NCBI GenBank assembly: GCA_020466095.1
Contig: CM035808.1
Span: 30,578,959 to 30,642,958, forward strand
DNA length: 64,000 bases
DNA from: Chlorops oryzae
Lineage: Eukaryota > Arthropoda > Insecta > Diptera > Chloropidae
Direction of reading: 5' to 3'
In this document: piece by piece, positions 1 through 10,700 of the stretch
How positions within the stretch are numbered: the stretch's first letter is position 1
Layout of the letters: each line of letters begins with the position of its first letter
Made by a program: the position numbers and the translations under genes
Notes under the pieces: model-generated
What the model saw: only the letters and a program-made list of their open reading frames with translations
Told to the model about the DNA's origin: nothing
Database searches by the model: none

Positions 1-1012
1 TATAGAATGAAACAAACTTTAAAAAGAAGGTAAAAGAATGTAGCTTACAAAATGTTTATATATAATATTTCTCTTCTCTTAATAACAAGAACAAATGGCA
101 AACCGCTATCGATGCTGAGATGCTATAGTATGACAGTAGTAAACATTTTCAAAACATTTATTCAAATATATTAAAATCTATAAGAGTTGCACTTTTCATT
201 GGGAATTTAAAATATTTACCTATTATTGAAATTTAGAAGAAAAATTGAAACTTAGATTTGGTGAAAGCAAAATTGTTGATAAAAATTTTAATGTTTAGAA
301 TTATAAAATTCATGTACGACGATAGTACTTCATTCGAAAAATATTTGATCAAATATTTGTACTAACATATTTAAATATATTTCAATGAACTTAAATCACA
401 AAAATCGAAATGTTACGCGAACCCATTAATCAATATGCATAAATGATAGTTGCACTTTAGTGCACTTAAATCGACCAGAGAACATTTAATTAAAATAACA
501 TCAAATATTCAATTACATATGCTAATCCAAGCAGGCAAGAATGTAATAATAAATGTGTTATACTCTAACGAAAACCAAAAACACAATTATATTAAAACAA
601 TTGGCGTCTCTGCATGTTTATTAAATATCATTATTGCTACAAGAATGTCGTTTTGTCATGAAGAAAATTCAATGGAATATGGGAGTGATGTGAAAATTGT
701 ATTAAGTTGGAACGGAATGAGATTGGCTGAAGGTATTTTATGGTAAAGAGATAGCTAGCAATAACGTAATTGTGTTAAGGAATGGCATACAAAATGGTTT
801 ATATAAAAATGATGCTTTCAGTTAAAAGTGCAAAAAAGCAAGATGTAATTGAGAAATAACATCCCAATTTTTTCCAATCTATCTATACAATTAAAGTATT
901 ATTAATAAACAGAATGCAAAAACCAAATAGCAATACTACTTAGTAGGATATAAATAATAAAATATAGCTATTATAAAATTTTAACAAACGTATTTAGGAA
1001 AGATGAAAATCG
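1..1012. other. AT-rich non-coding stretch, nothing recognised
   Basis: A 98-codon open frame at 450-746 shows no domain, splice context or familiar residues. I see no gene, RNA or repeat here. Confidence 0.4.
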
Positions 1013-1020
1013 CTTTAAAT

Positions 1021-1162
1021 CAGTGCTGCCCAGCGTAATTCATAGTTTATTGCTAGTTTACGCTTCAATTATACTTTTCAGTGCATAAGACCGCTCAAGA
1101 ACATATACTTGTGAAAAATTAGAAAAAAAAAAATAAGTAACTGATTGTGTTGGGCAGCACTG
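1021..1162. mobile_element. hAT-like MITE, 142 bp
   Basis: The ends are inverted copies of CAGTGCTGCCCA, and the element has no coding capacity. It is flanked by ctttaaat (1013-1020) and ccttaaat (1163-1170), an 8-bp target duplication with one mismatch. The CAGTG start and 8-bp duplication fit the hAT superfamily. The classification is inferred from termini only. Confidence 0.7.
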
Positions 1163-1170
1163 CCTTAAAT

Positions 1171-1656
1171 TTATTTAATTAAAAAGAGTGAGAAAAGAAA
1201 CGAAAATCGAAATCATTCGGTGGCGAAACCATTTTCATTTTAAAATTTTTTTTCATCAAAATTTTAATTTTCGATTTCCTAATAAAATTTCTCAGGAATC
1301 GGTAGCACTTCGACTCAAGTATTTCATTAAAAAATATTTCAAATTTGTTTTTTCATTACTTACTTTCATTTTCATCTAGCTTTTGGCTCATATAATTGTT
1401 TCGGACTATAAATTTTTACTTATTCGTTTTCGTAACATCTATCTGTATTGCCTCAGCTGCATTATGCAATATTATTGAATTGAATAACTCTGCCACTGAA
1501 TAAACAATCCACTTTAGTAAAAAAAAAAAAACTTAAAAGTTTTTTTAACAATGTAACATCGACAACTTTTCTTAAATCTTTCTTAACATTATATAATCCG
1601 CTCAATTTCTTCATCCGTTTCAATCGCATTAATGAATCTCAACATAAAAAATATAG
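1171..1656. other. AT-rich non-coding stretch
   Basis: Nothing recognised; one short open frame without family resemblance. Confidence 0.35.
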
Positions 1657-1659
1657 ACA

Positions 1660-1887
1660 ACCCGATTCTGAATATTTCCGGGGAACGAATTCCCGGGGAA
1701 TTTACTTTTTTCGAGAGTAAACTTCTTTTTTAAATATTTGAGGAAAGAAAATTGATTGGGAATGGGTATTTGACCCATACCCATAATTTTCCTTACCCTA
1801 TCTATTTAAAAAAAATTGAGAATTTTAGTCTCGACAAAAGTAAACTCCCCAGGAATTTGTTCCCCGGGAATATTCAGAATCGGGCTG
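1660..1887. mobile_element. MITE of the CCCGGGGAA family, copy 1 (most complete)
   Basis: Long inverted termini read CCCGATTCTGAATATT followed by CCGGGGAA and a second CCGGGGAA-like block. The right end is the reverse complement, ending in cagaatcgggctg. The middle holds an imperfect palindrome around 'gggtatttgacccatacccata'-like sequence at 1763-1785. No transposase is encoded. Relatives lie near 5.7, 6.0, 9.0, 14.1, 28.4 and 33.5 kb. Confidence 0.7.
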
Positions 1888-1889
1888 AG

Positions 1890-2485
1890 AGTTTATATAA
1901 AAATCCCAAAAAGTTGGGCTTTTTATTTTTTATAAAATTATTTATGAGACCACCATTAACAGGAATTTTCACACAATTTGTTTTTATTTTTTCGAATAAT
2001 TTTGTAAATCTAATTTGAAATTATTTATAATATTATTGTATCAATTCCAAATTTACATTCCTTAATTTAGAATTTTGTTTAATTTAACTATAACTTCTAG
2101 TTTTAATAATAGTTATCATCTTTTAAATTCTTTTGTATCGCTGTCCTTCAAGAACCTTTATTTTCTTCTTCGTCCCCCTCAGTGCGGAGTTTGGAAAGTC
2201 CGTAATTATATTAGGCGACTTTTGTCGCGGCAACGTTGGTTTGAAACGCACGGGAGGTATGGGCGACACGCAATCTTTGAGAGTTATGTTCAAAAATTTA
2301 CTTTCAATATCAATTTTCTTTGCTTCAAGCCCAGTTCTTCGCCTTTAACAACTGCCTGCATTTTTTGTATTAATGATAATTACGCTGATTATGCTTTATT
2401 TTTTTTGAATTTTTACATAAAAGTTCATTAGTGAATCGATGTAAAAGTTCAGAAAAGACACTGCATATGAAGTAGAAGGAAATTC
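1890..2485. other. No gene recognised; one GC-richer patch
   Basis: At 2160-2300 the base composition is richer in GC, and overlapping open frames (2075-2431, 2133-2348) run through it. One frame contains I-I-L-G-D-F, faintly like a LINE endonuclease, but the match is too short to call. Confidence 0.3.
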
Positions 2486-2490
2486 ATTCC

Positions 2491-2562
2491 AGGGATTGCA
2501 TATAATGGTTATTTTTAAAATTTCAACTAGAAAAAACACTACATAACCATTACGCAATCCCT
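2491..2562. mobile_element. Short inverted-repeat element or hairpin MITE
   Basis: The left arm AGGGATTGCATATAATGGTT pairs with the right arm ending in ACCATTACGCAATCCCT, with about 30 bp between. No target duplication was recognised. Confidence 0.45.
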
Positions 2563-2564
2563 AC

Positions 2565-4550
2565 TTTATTTAAAAAAAAAAAAAAATTAAAAATTGAACG
2601 CAATAAAGATCAAAATTATGAATGAAATTATCGAACACGCACACAACTTTATTCGCGTCATTTAGAAGCCTTTTTTATGTACTCTATTGATCATGCAGGT
2701 TCGGTTTTTTGAGATAAGAAAAACATCAAGTACCAACGAAGAATACATTAAAATATAAAGGGAGAACTTCATTAACTCAAGTAACGAAGAGCTTTTATAG
2801 CATCAATAAATGTGTTTACGAAAGTTAACAACAATACACGGAGCAATAATTATGTGCTCATATTCAATAATCATTTAGGAAGTAAGATATTGTCATTATC
2901 CAAGTTCAATTGAAATACTTATGATATTTAATAATATTTGCGGCATAAAAGCCAATTAATCGAATATACGATATGAAGCTTAAAAGCTAAGTAGAACAAT
3001 TTAAAAAGTATTCAATTACATTAAACGTTAAAGAAACATATATGAATAACCGTTAAAAAGTTTGAAACGTAGTGAAAGCTAATAAACACTAGTATTTATT
3101 GATAAAGGATTGGCAGAGATTTAACATCTCTGTATAACAGTTCGAAGAGTAGTGAAGTTCAACAAAAATTTATCTAATCGAATATGTAGTCAGCAGTAGA
3201 AGAATGCAACAATATAAAACGTTTTAAGCAAGATTAAACAAGTATCTATCAAGTCTAATGCCAAGTCAGAACATTACATTATGCGCTCTATTTAAAAGAA
3301 AAACAAAACGTCAAAGGTTTTTTAGTTTGATTTTTAGAAATATATAACCATTATGAAAATATTCATTAAGGGAAGAGTTATAGAAGAGGATGTTATTAAT
3401 TAGCCTGTAAGGAAATTTTTTCGAACATACATACGTATATGAAACTAAATTGAATATAGAAGTTCTCCACGCGATTTGAAATAAGATCAAAAGCGCCTTT
3501 GCAACATCAAGAAAAAAGAACTTAATTGATGCGTTTTAATAGTTATTGGACGATGTTTTTCATAATTCCGGCCCTGTCTAATCAGTATTGTTACTGAAAG
3601 GACATCCTATGTTAAGCTAATTATTCACTTATTATTTTATAAGGAAAATATTGGTTTTTTTTTTTTTTTTTTGAGATGGAATTAGTCTTTTGGTTCCCAA
3701 CATTGGCTCCAACACAATCAGGACAATGTTTTACAAATTTTTGCGTGCTTTAGTTTTATTATCTTTTTAACTGAGGCTAAATAATTATGATTTCTTGTGT
3801 ATTTATTTGTTTGGCTTGAGGTGACTTCAGGCGAATCGCAACTTTGAAGCTTATTTTACTTCTTTAAAAACTCTGTCCGTACTTATTTTACAACTAGACA
3901 TTATAAAAAGGTGATTGCTTGAAAGGCATTGTTCTTTTTTATGAATTTTTTATTCAATTAATTTGTTACTTTTTACTGACGATTTTTGTTGTTTTTTACT
4001 GCGTTATTTAATTATATTTACCTCGTTTTTTTAGGAACTCGAAATTCTTTTTTAATTAAATTCATTCATTTTTAAAATCATATACATATAAAGATATATG
4101 AAAAAGCAAATCAAATTATATTATGCAAGCATAGTGTTTATAAGTACACTGCTGCTCTTTAAACGAACTCTTATATACATAAATATATTTCAAATATATA
4201 CTTCCTTAAAAACGTGTTTATCAAAATACCAAATGATTTATGAAAAATTTTCAAAATATACATTTTTAGCATGTAAGAAAAAAAATTTATGTATACATAA
4301 ATATATATCTAAAAAAAATATGAAACTTACTTTTCTCACATTCTGGCACACACAGTCTAGCACAGTACAATAAGATCGTGTCGCGCTTGAAATTAGCTTC
4401 CAACAAAAAATAAAAATTGAGGATCACAGGAACAAATCTCGAACGCCTGTGCCAGGCATGTGTGTGACAGAATTTTTAAATTTAAGAAAAAATATATAGT
4501 TCATTGCTTGTTATAGTTGTTTAAGAACAAGACGAAGACGCAGAAGTTGT

Positions 4551-4589
<39 letters not shown>

Positions 4590-5688
4590 AATGAAAAAAC
4601 GTTTTGAATTCCAACAAACTAAACGAATATTGAGGATCACATTTGTAGTACATTAGGGGATTTAATTGAGTTGGAAATAACTTAAATTAAGAAATTTTCT
4701 TCGGAAAACAAGTTGCTTTGAAAGCACGTTTATTCAAATTAAAAATAAATGAAAATTAGTTTAAGTACTTCTTAAATATAACAAAAAAATAATTATCAAA
4801 AATTCTATTCTGCAAAACCCAAAAAATAAAAATCTTCAAAGTCGTTCTTTGAGAAGTGTTCAATATTTCAATAGAAAACAAACGAAGAAACAAAAAGAAC
4901 AAACATCAACAGAAAATCCAAAAATATAATTGTTGTCTGCAAATGTTTAAATATTTTATGCGTCACACGCGTTTTTGAATCTTAATGTGAATTCGATTTA
5001 TTGAAATTTCAATACTCAAGAATTTAATCAATATACTTTCGAAGTAAACATAGTCAATTTTATGTAAAACAAAAGAAAAACGAAAACAGTATATGGGAAC
5101 CATCACCAAAGAGTCTTCATGTCTCACATACGAGTATACATGAAAGATAAAAAAAAAAAAGAAATCAAGTTCTTGCACATTTTACTGAAAGCATCATTTG
5201 AAAGGATTCGATGGATGAGCACACACAACAACCTTGAAGAAAATTGCCGAAAAATGTCTCTGACAAATAGCAATCTTGTAGCATTGCATTACATATTATT
5301 GAAAAGAGAATTCAAACAAAAGCAAAGAAACCACTTTTGAATTAAAAAAGAAATGGAATGTTAAAAAAAAAATTAATTGAAAAAAATATCGAATACATAT
5401 AATTCATGGCGTAACATTTTCTCAAATACAACAGCAAATAAAAAAAATAAGCAATTCGTTGTCAAATTTCTCGAAATTTCATTTTGTTTAATAAAAACTC
5501 AAAAAAACTAAAAAGAATTTGTTGTTTTCTTAAAAGTAGACTGCTTTATAACAATATTTTTTAGAGATGCTGACAGCATCGAAGGTGAGGTATATTTTTT
5601 ATTTTCCTTCCAACGGTTGTCCATAACACAAAATAAAATTAGATTCCTCTTTGTGTCTACCTTTGAGGAGTAGTTCATGGTTTAGTCT
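2565..5688. other. Long AT-rich non-coding stretch
   Basis: No gene recognised. Poly(T) at 3655-3672 and poly(A) at 4551-4580 are present. Open frames at 4098-4373 and 5119-5340 are low-complexity and have no family resemblance. This could be flanking DNA of shibire or an intron of an unseen gene. Confidence 0.35.
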
Positions 5689-5690
5689 CT

Positions 5691-6055
5691 CAGCTTGATT
5701 ATAAATATTCCCGGGGAATTTCTCCCTGCGGATTTGAAAAAAAAAAATTCACCCATTCGATCCACACTGACAAAAGAATATAAAAGTAGTAGGAACTTCG
5801 TCGAAAGTCGTCACTGTTTTCTTTTTATTGACGCTAAAGGTGCTTCCGCACTTGGCAAGTAGGTAAATAGATTTTTACAAGTATTTTGCTTTCGCTTGCC
5901 AAGTGCGGTTCATCAAAAAGCAAAATTGTAGAATACTTCCATTTTCCGTCGAGAAAAATTTCTTGGGGAATATTCAGCCCGATTCTAACTATTCCCAGGG
6001 ATTTTTTTCGTGTGGGTTTCAAAAAATTTATCATATTCTAAGCACACTGGGATGC
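5691..6055. mobile_element. CCCGGGGAA-family MITE, two partial copies in tandem
   Basis: A left terminus (TATAAATATTCCCGGGGAA) starts near 5699. The copy's right end (TTGGGGAATATTC) near 5963 runs directly into a second left terminus (CAGCCCGATTCTAAC) at about 5975. The second copy matches the left half of the 9-kb copy up to about 6053. Another hairpin element sits inside, at 5846-5908. Confidence 0.55.
5846..5908. mobile_element. 63-bp hairpin element with 14-bp perfect inverted repeats
   Basis: The arms CCGCACTTGGCAAG (5846-5859) and CTTGCCAAGTGCGG (5895-5908) are exact reverse complements. A related acttgg/ccaagt inverted repeat occurs at 24231-24383. Confidence 0.55.
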
Positions 6056-6136
6056 TAATATGCTCTCTGTAGTCAGCAGCGAATTTACCGAATAGGCATC
6101 AATGCATCAATAAAAGAAAAGGGGAAAATTAGGTTG

Positions 6137-6262
6137 TCGTCTGGGGCGGCAAAATCGCACTTGCCCATTTTACTGCGTCTATCCAACGCTGTTTCGGACG
6201 CCGTTTTCTGCAACCTTGAATTTCCAGTGCGTAGCCTTTCTTTGTCTGCTGTTATACCAAAC
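6137..6262 (-). pseudogene. LINE retrotransposon C-terminal remnant
   Basis: Read on the minus strand, this stretch encodes K-K-G-Y-A-L-E-I-Q-G-C-R followed by basic residues and Q-R-W-I-D-A-V-K-W. That resembles the extreme C-terminus of a non-LTR retrotransposon reverse transcriptase. The same K-K-G-Y-x-L-E-x-Q-G-C-R string occurs in the remnant at 52.5-52.9 kb, so both probably come from one family. Only about 40 codons survive here, with no start and no flanking domain. Confidence 0.55.
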
Positions 6263-6461
6263 TGTTCTCATATATACCGGGCTGTTATAGAAACTGACAA
6301 AGAATTGAATCAGAATCAGAATTGAAATCAATATCTGTTTCAAATGGTGTTATGAAATAGACACAGTTTTGCTTTTTTCGAAGATAGCAAAATCGATTTT
6401 CGAAAATAGGAAAACCTGACACTTTGAAAAGCTATAAAAAAAAAAAAGATCAATCTTGGCG

Positions 6462-6640
6462 GCCCCCGTGGCTTAGTTTGCTGAGATGTCAAATTTCAAT
6501 GCGAGAAGCGCTGGGTTCAACTCCCAATTGGTTTTTTTTTTTTGATTTTAGATTTCCCATTTCCGTGGTATCACAACGAACCGATATGCGTCGCCTTTAT
6601 TGGTGGCAGCCAAACTGTTGCGAATCTGGCAAAAGAAAAA
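6462..6640 (+). mobile_element. tRNA-derived SINE, copy 1
   Basis: An A-box-like TGGCTTAGTTTGC (6470-6482) and a B-box-like GGTTCAACTCC (6512-6522) have tRNA spacing. They are followed by a poly(T) stretch and a body with 'tttcccatttccgtggtatc'-type sequence. The copy at 51848-52045 shares both boxes and the body motif GTGGTATCACAACG, which supports a dispersed RNA polymerase III-derived element over a genuine tRNA gene. The 3' boundary is uncertain. Confidence 0.65.
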
Positions 6641-6809
6641 GAGCTAGAGAATCGGGTGGATGATTACGTCTTTTGTGGGTGGGTCTGCAAAATTTAACGG
6701 CACCACGAGTTGCTGCCATAACAAGTCCACAAGCGGTTTGTTCCGCTAAGTAAACCCCTTGGCCATCCCCGGGTGGTTTTCCATAACCTCAACTAGTATA
6801 GAAGCCTGA

Positions 6810-7634
6810 GTCGCATTTTTATGCGTTCCCTTTAGTCAAAAACATTGGATGGAAGCCATGAATGAAAAATGCGAATAATAATTTTTAATAGGTTTTATTA
6901 ATTATGTTTATTTCTTATAGTAAAAATTAACAAAATGCAAATTCTAGAGCATAACTAATCTTTTAATCACTTTTAATTTATTGTGCTGTTGATTTTATCT
7001 TATAATTCTTAGACTAGTGCAGACCCTGAAGATTCAGCTTACAAATGACGGCAGCGTCTTTAGACATACTGTACTGTACAATTCAATTAGGTATCGAAAG
7101 CTCTAAAAATCACTCGAAATAAGAATTAATCTAATACATAAACTTGAAATCAGTTTTTCCTGCGGTTAACAAAAAAATTTTTTATTTCATTAAAATATTT
7201 ATTTTTTCGTTTCCATAAAAAAAAAAAAAAAACTGCTCCAAGCTATGATACTAAACTTTGCTAATAATACAAAATGAAAAACGCAAAATTTACTTGCAAA
7301 TGACACAACATAATTGATACTTTTTTCTTAAATTAATGAAGCTTAATTTCACTTAATTCTAAGTTAAGTGATCGACGCTTATCGCTGCCTTAGAAACGTC
7401 AAATCACAAGCGTATGTGTTGTATCGTAGCATTTCCTTTAAACAGCATCCATTATGAACTCTCTCTCTCTCTCTCTCTCTCTCATACAATATACATCCAC
7501 ACATATATAAACATACAATTTTACATTTGCAAAGTCTCAGACACACAATCGAACTTCTTAGAAAAAAAAATATCATATATCCTATTGATTTAATTATATC
7601 TCTGGTTCGTGAAGTGAACTTAATTTTTTTTTGC
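6810..7634. other. Region downstream of the distal shibire end; possible 3' UTR
   Basis: No gene recognised. The right part, transcribed from the minus strand, would be the 3' UTR of the short shibire form. I did not identify a poly(A) signal with confidence. Confidence 0.35.
7459..7483. repeat. (CT)n microsatellite
   Basis: Twelve uninterrupted CT units. If the short shibire transcript extends this far, they would read as (GA)n in its 3' UTR. Confidence 0.9.
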
Positions 7635-7716
7635 TCAAAATGGACGTCCATTCGTCGTGTTACCATAGTACGAGGGTCGTTCGGGTAGTTTCGGTGGTGC
7701 ATTTGGAACAGGTCGA
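7635..7716 (-). CDS. shi: shibire alternative last exon (short C-terminus)
   Basis: It begins after the acceptor tttccag and continues the codon split after exon 13 (AC+T). It encodes [15 protein letters not shown] and then a short polar tail to a TGA at 7635. Proline-rich content and P-x-L-P-x-R-P fit an SH3-binding extension of the dynamin tail. It replaces the exon at 11549-11699. The assignment rests on phase, acceptor and composition; no transcript was available. Confidence 0.75.
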
Positions 7717-10700
7717 CTGGAAATATAGAAAAATCATTTAGCTTGGATCAATTTATTAAATTAAATGAAAAATATTAAAATTACAGAATAAAAATGCGAA
7801 ATCATTTTAAATCAGAAACAATAACAGTTAGAAGAAATATTCTATGTCGAATAGAACTCACCGAATTTTATATAGGAAGCATGTCAATTTTTTAAGAGAA
7901 AAATTATTGTTTGTGAAGTAATAGAGAAACACATTTTGCAAGCAGCACCCGCAGAGAAAGAATGATTAAAAAAAAAAAGGACAGTCAAGTGTGAAAGGAA
8001 TGGAAAGAATTTGAAAGAAAATTACTATAAAGTACGCAGATTATAGCAATTGAGCAGAATATGAATGTAAATTCAATGAAAATGTTTGACAATATATGAT
8101 TTGCAAAATGAAATTCATTTAGACTGTTATGCAAAAATTTTTATATTTCTACACGATATCCATTATTTTTCTATTGAACATTGGATCTTATGCAAAAGAA
8201 ATTCGATTATTGGGAGCTTGAAAACATCCGTTTGAGAGCGCAGAAATCTTTATTGACTAACACTCTTATTTATCGGCTTTGCAGTCTGACATTTGTCTTC
8301 TGTAAACTTAAAAATTATTACTTTGATTAATTCTCTATGCGGTCCTATACTCCACAAGGCGAAGAGGACAACAGTATTAGCAGTAGAATAATTCCGAGAC
8401 AATCAAATTTTTTTATTGAAACTTTATTGATTCTGATAACATTGGAGTAGGTTTTTCACGTCACATAATTCAAGAGAATAAAGTCATATTTTAGCATTAA
8501 ACGTAGAATACATTTAGGTCTGCTGGAAGTCTACATTTAACTTGTTAACTTTGAAAATTAATTGCAATGTTTGCAATTATTTTTTTTTTTTTTTTTTTTT
8601 AATTGAATTATTTACAATTCGTGATTTATTTCCACACTACAGCGAAAGTGGGCAAAGTCATCGTTCATTGTCTTCAATGTGTAATGTTATGGGTTTAAAA
8701 AAGTACTGTAGCATATTGCAAGGCTACATGTTTGGGGATTGGCACTACAAGTAAATATAATGCGAATATGTTTGTCTATACTGCCCTGACTTTCAAAAAC
8801 TCTAGCTCCACGACTCTGAATACCCTAAAGCTTTTATAAACCAATAACTCACCATATCTACATAACGTCTGTTACGTATATTGTGTCGACCTTAAAGTTG
8901 TTCCTCAATATCGATACACAGTTTCTAGTTTTTAAAAAATATTCATCCTTTTTACATACAGCCCCTGACTCTAAGAATTCCCGGGGAATTTTTTTTTTGC
9001 GTGGATTTGAAAAACAAATTCTGCCATTCTAAGCATACTTGGGATGAAATATAAAGGGAGTAATAAGAATTTCGGAAATTTTCCCGGGGAATCCTCATTT
9101 TGAATAGGGCTGAGAATAGGGGTCGTCCGTTGAACGTGAAAAGATCGAAAAAGCAAAAAAGTGTTAAATGTTTTATACAAAACATCGTTAATTATTTTCT
9201 AAGTTTTCTTGACTTACGAGTTTTCGAGGCAAATACATGTTTAAGGGAAGACTGCTAATATTTTGACTGACTTAGCACGTGCTAAGATGGATGATAAAGA
9301 GAAAATAGCAGAACTTATCAAGATAAAAATTTCGATTGGCAACAGATTTCTATTTTTCTAAAAACTTTAGGATATGAAGTCATGCTTAAAGACGTAACAA
9401 TCGTTCATTTCATTGTGTATTCAACTGTTTTGTTTTCTGCATTTTTTGCAGCTTTAGGGGTTTTACGCTCATGAAAAATCAAAAGTCAAACATTAGCCCG
9501 CTTTATTTATAATCAAATTTTAAATTTAAAACATTGTTTAAATTCATTTTTGTATGGAAATTTGACATCTAAACAATGTGACAAAAAATTTACTAAGATC
9601 TCATTTTTGTGAACAGTATTCAATCTAACCAATTAAACCCAACTTCACCTTATCTACGGAACTGAACAACGCACCAATAAAGAAAAGAAACATCGTCTCA
9701 AGCATATTTATAATTAACATATATGTATATTTCTTAAGACTCATGAGTTATCAATTTACTTCTTCTCTTTTATATTTCTCTTTAAACAACTTTGATATTT
9801 TAATTTAATTTTTTTTTTTTTTTTTTGCATTTTCATGTCAACAATAAATTTGTAATTTGCACTAAGAAGCACGCACTATTCATGTGTGTGTGTACTCAAA
9901 ATATTTTTGGTACAATAATAATAATCTAAATGTATTAAACGCATATGTTTTGTATCTAGGCGTACTCGCAATTTTCTTCGATAATTTTTTTTTTTGTAAT
10001 ATTGAAGTGAAAACTACACAAAAACACATTAGCAACAATTGATAGAAGTACATATATGTACGTATGTATATTAATATGGTAAGCATAGTATATAAGAATA
10101 CCGCATGGAATTAATTGCATTTTAATTAATTACTTTCGTCTCGTCACAATAATAATAAATACATTTAATTTTCATTAATGAAATTCCCTAAATAATTTTT
10201 GCTTTCAATGAACATTAACATTCTTTTCTTTAAGTTGGATTAATCAATACGTAAGCAATATTTAATCAATAAATAACGTGAGAGTATGTTTACACAACAA
10301 TAGAGTAAATTTAGAAAAAAACATTATTTTCTTCGAATTCTGAATACACTTAGATATACGAATATTTTTTAAAAATTGGTTATAGTTTTTTGTTAAAATT
10401 TTTTTTTACTTGGGTGTAATTTTTGTTGTAAATGTGTTTTCGTGTTTTAAATTAAAAAGAAAATAATATTGAAAGTAATATGTTTAATAATAATAATGTT
10501 GAAAAACATTAACCCCCTGACCATCTGTAGAAGATCAATTTTTTTTTTGAAGGACAATCCAAATCAAACATATGTATGCTCTTGGAACGAGCTTACATTT
10601 GCTGGCAATCGTAAGGTAGCGTTATCAAAAATTCTGTAAGGAATAGAGTATTTCGAAAGATTGATCTTTCAGCGAGCAAAATTTTGCAGTGTTAACGTTT

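Noticed and set aside
2133..2348. Open frame with I-I-L-G-D-F and a GC-richer patch, possibly a LINE endonuclease fragment or an exon
   Set aside because: The similarity is one short motif; no second domain, no splice pattern and no matching copy elsewhere in the window.
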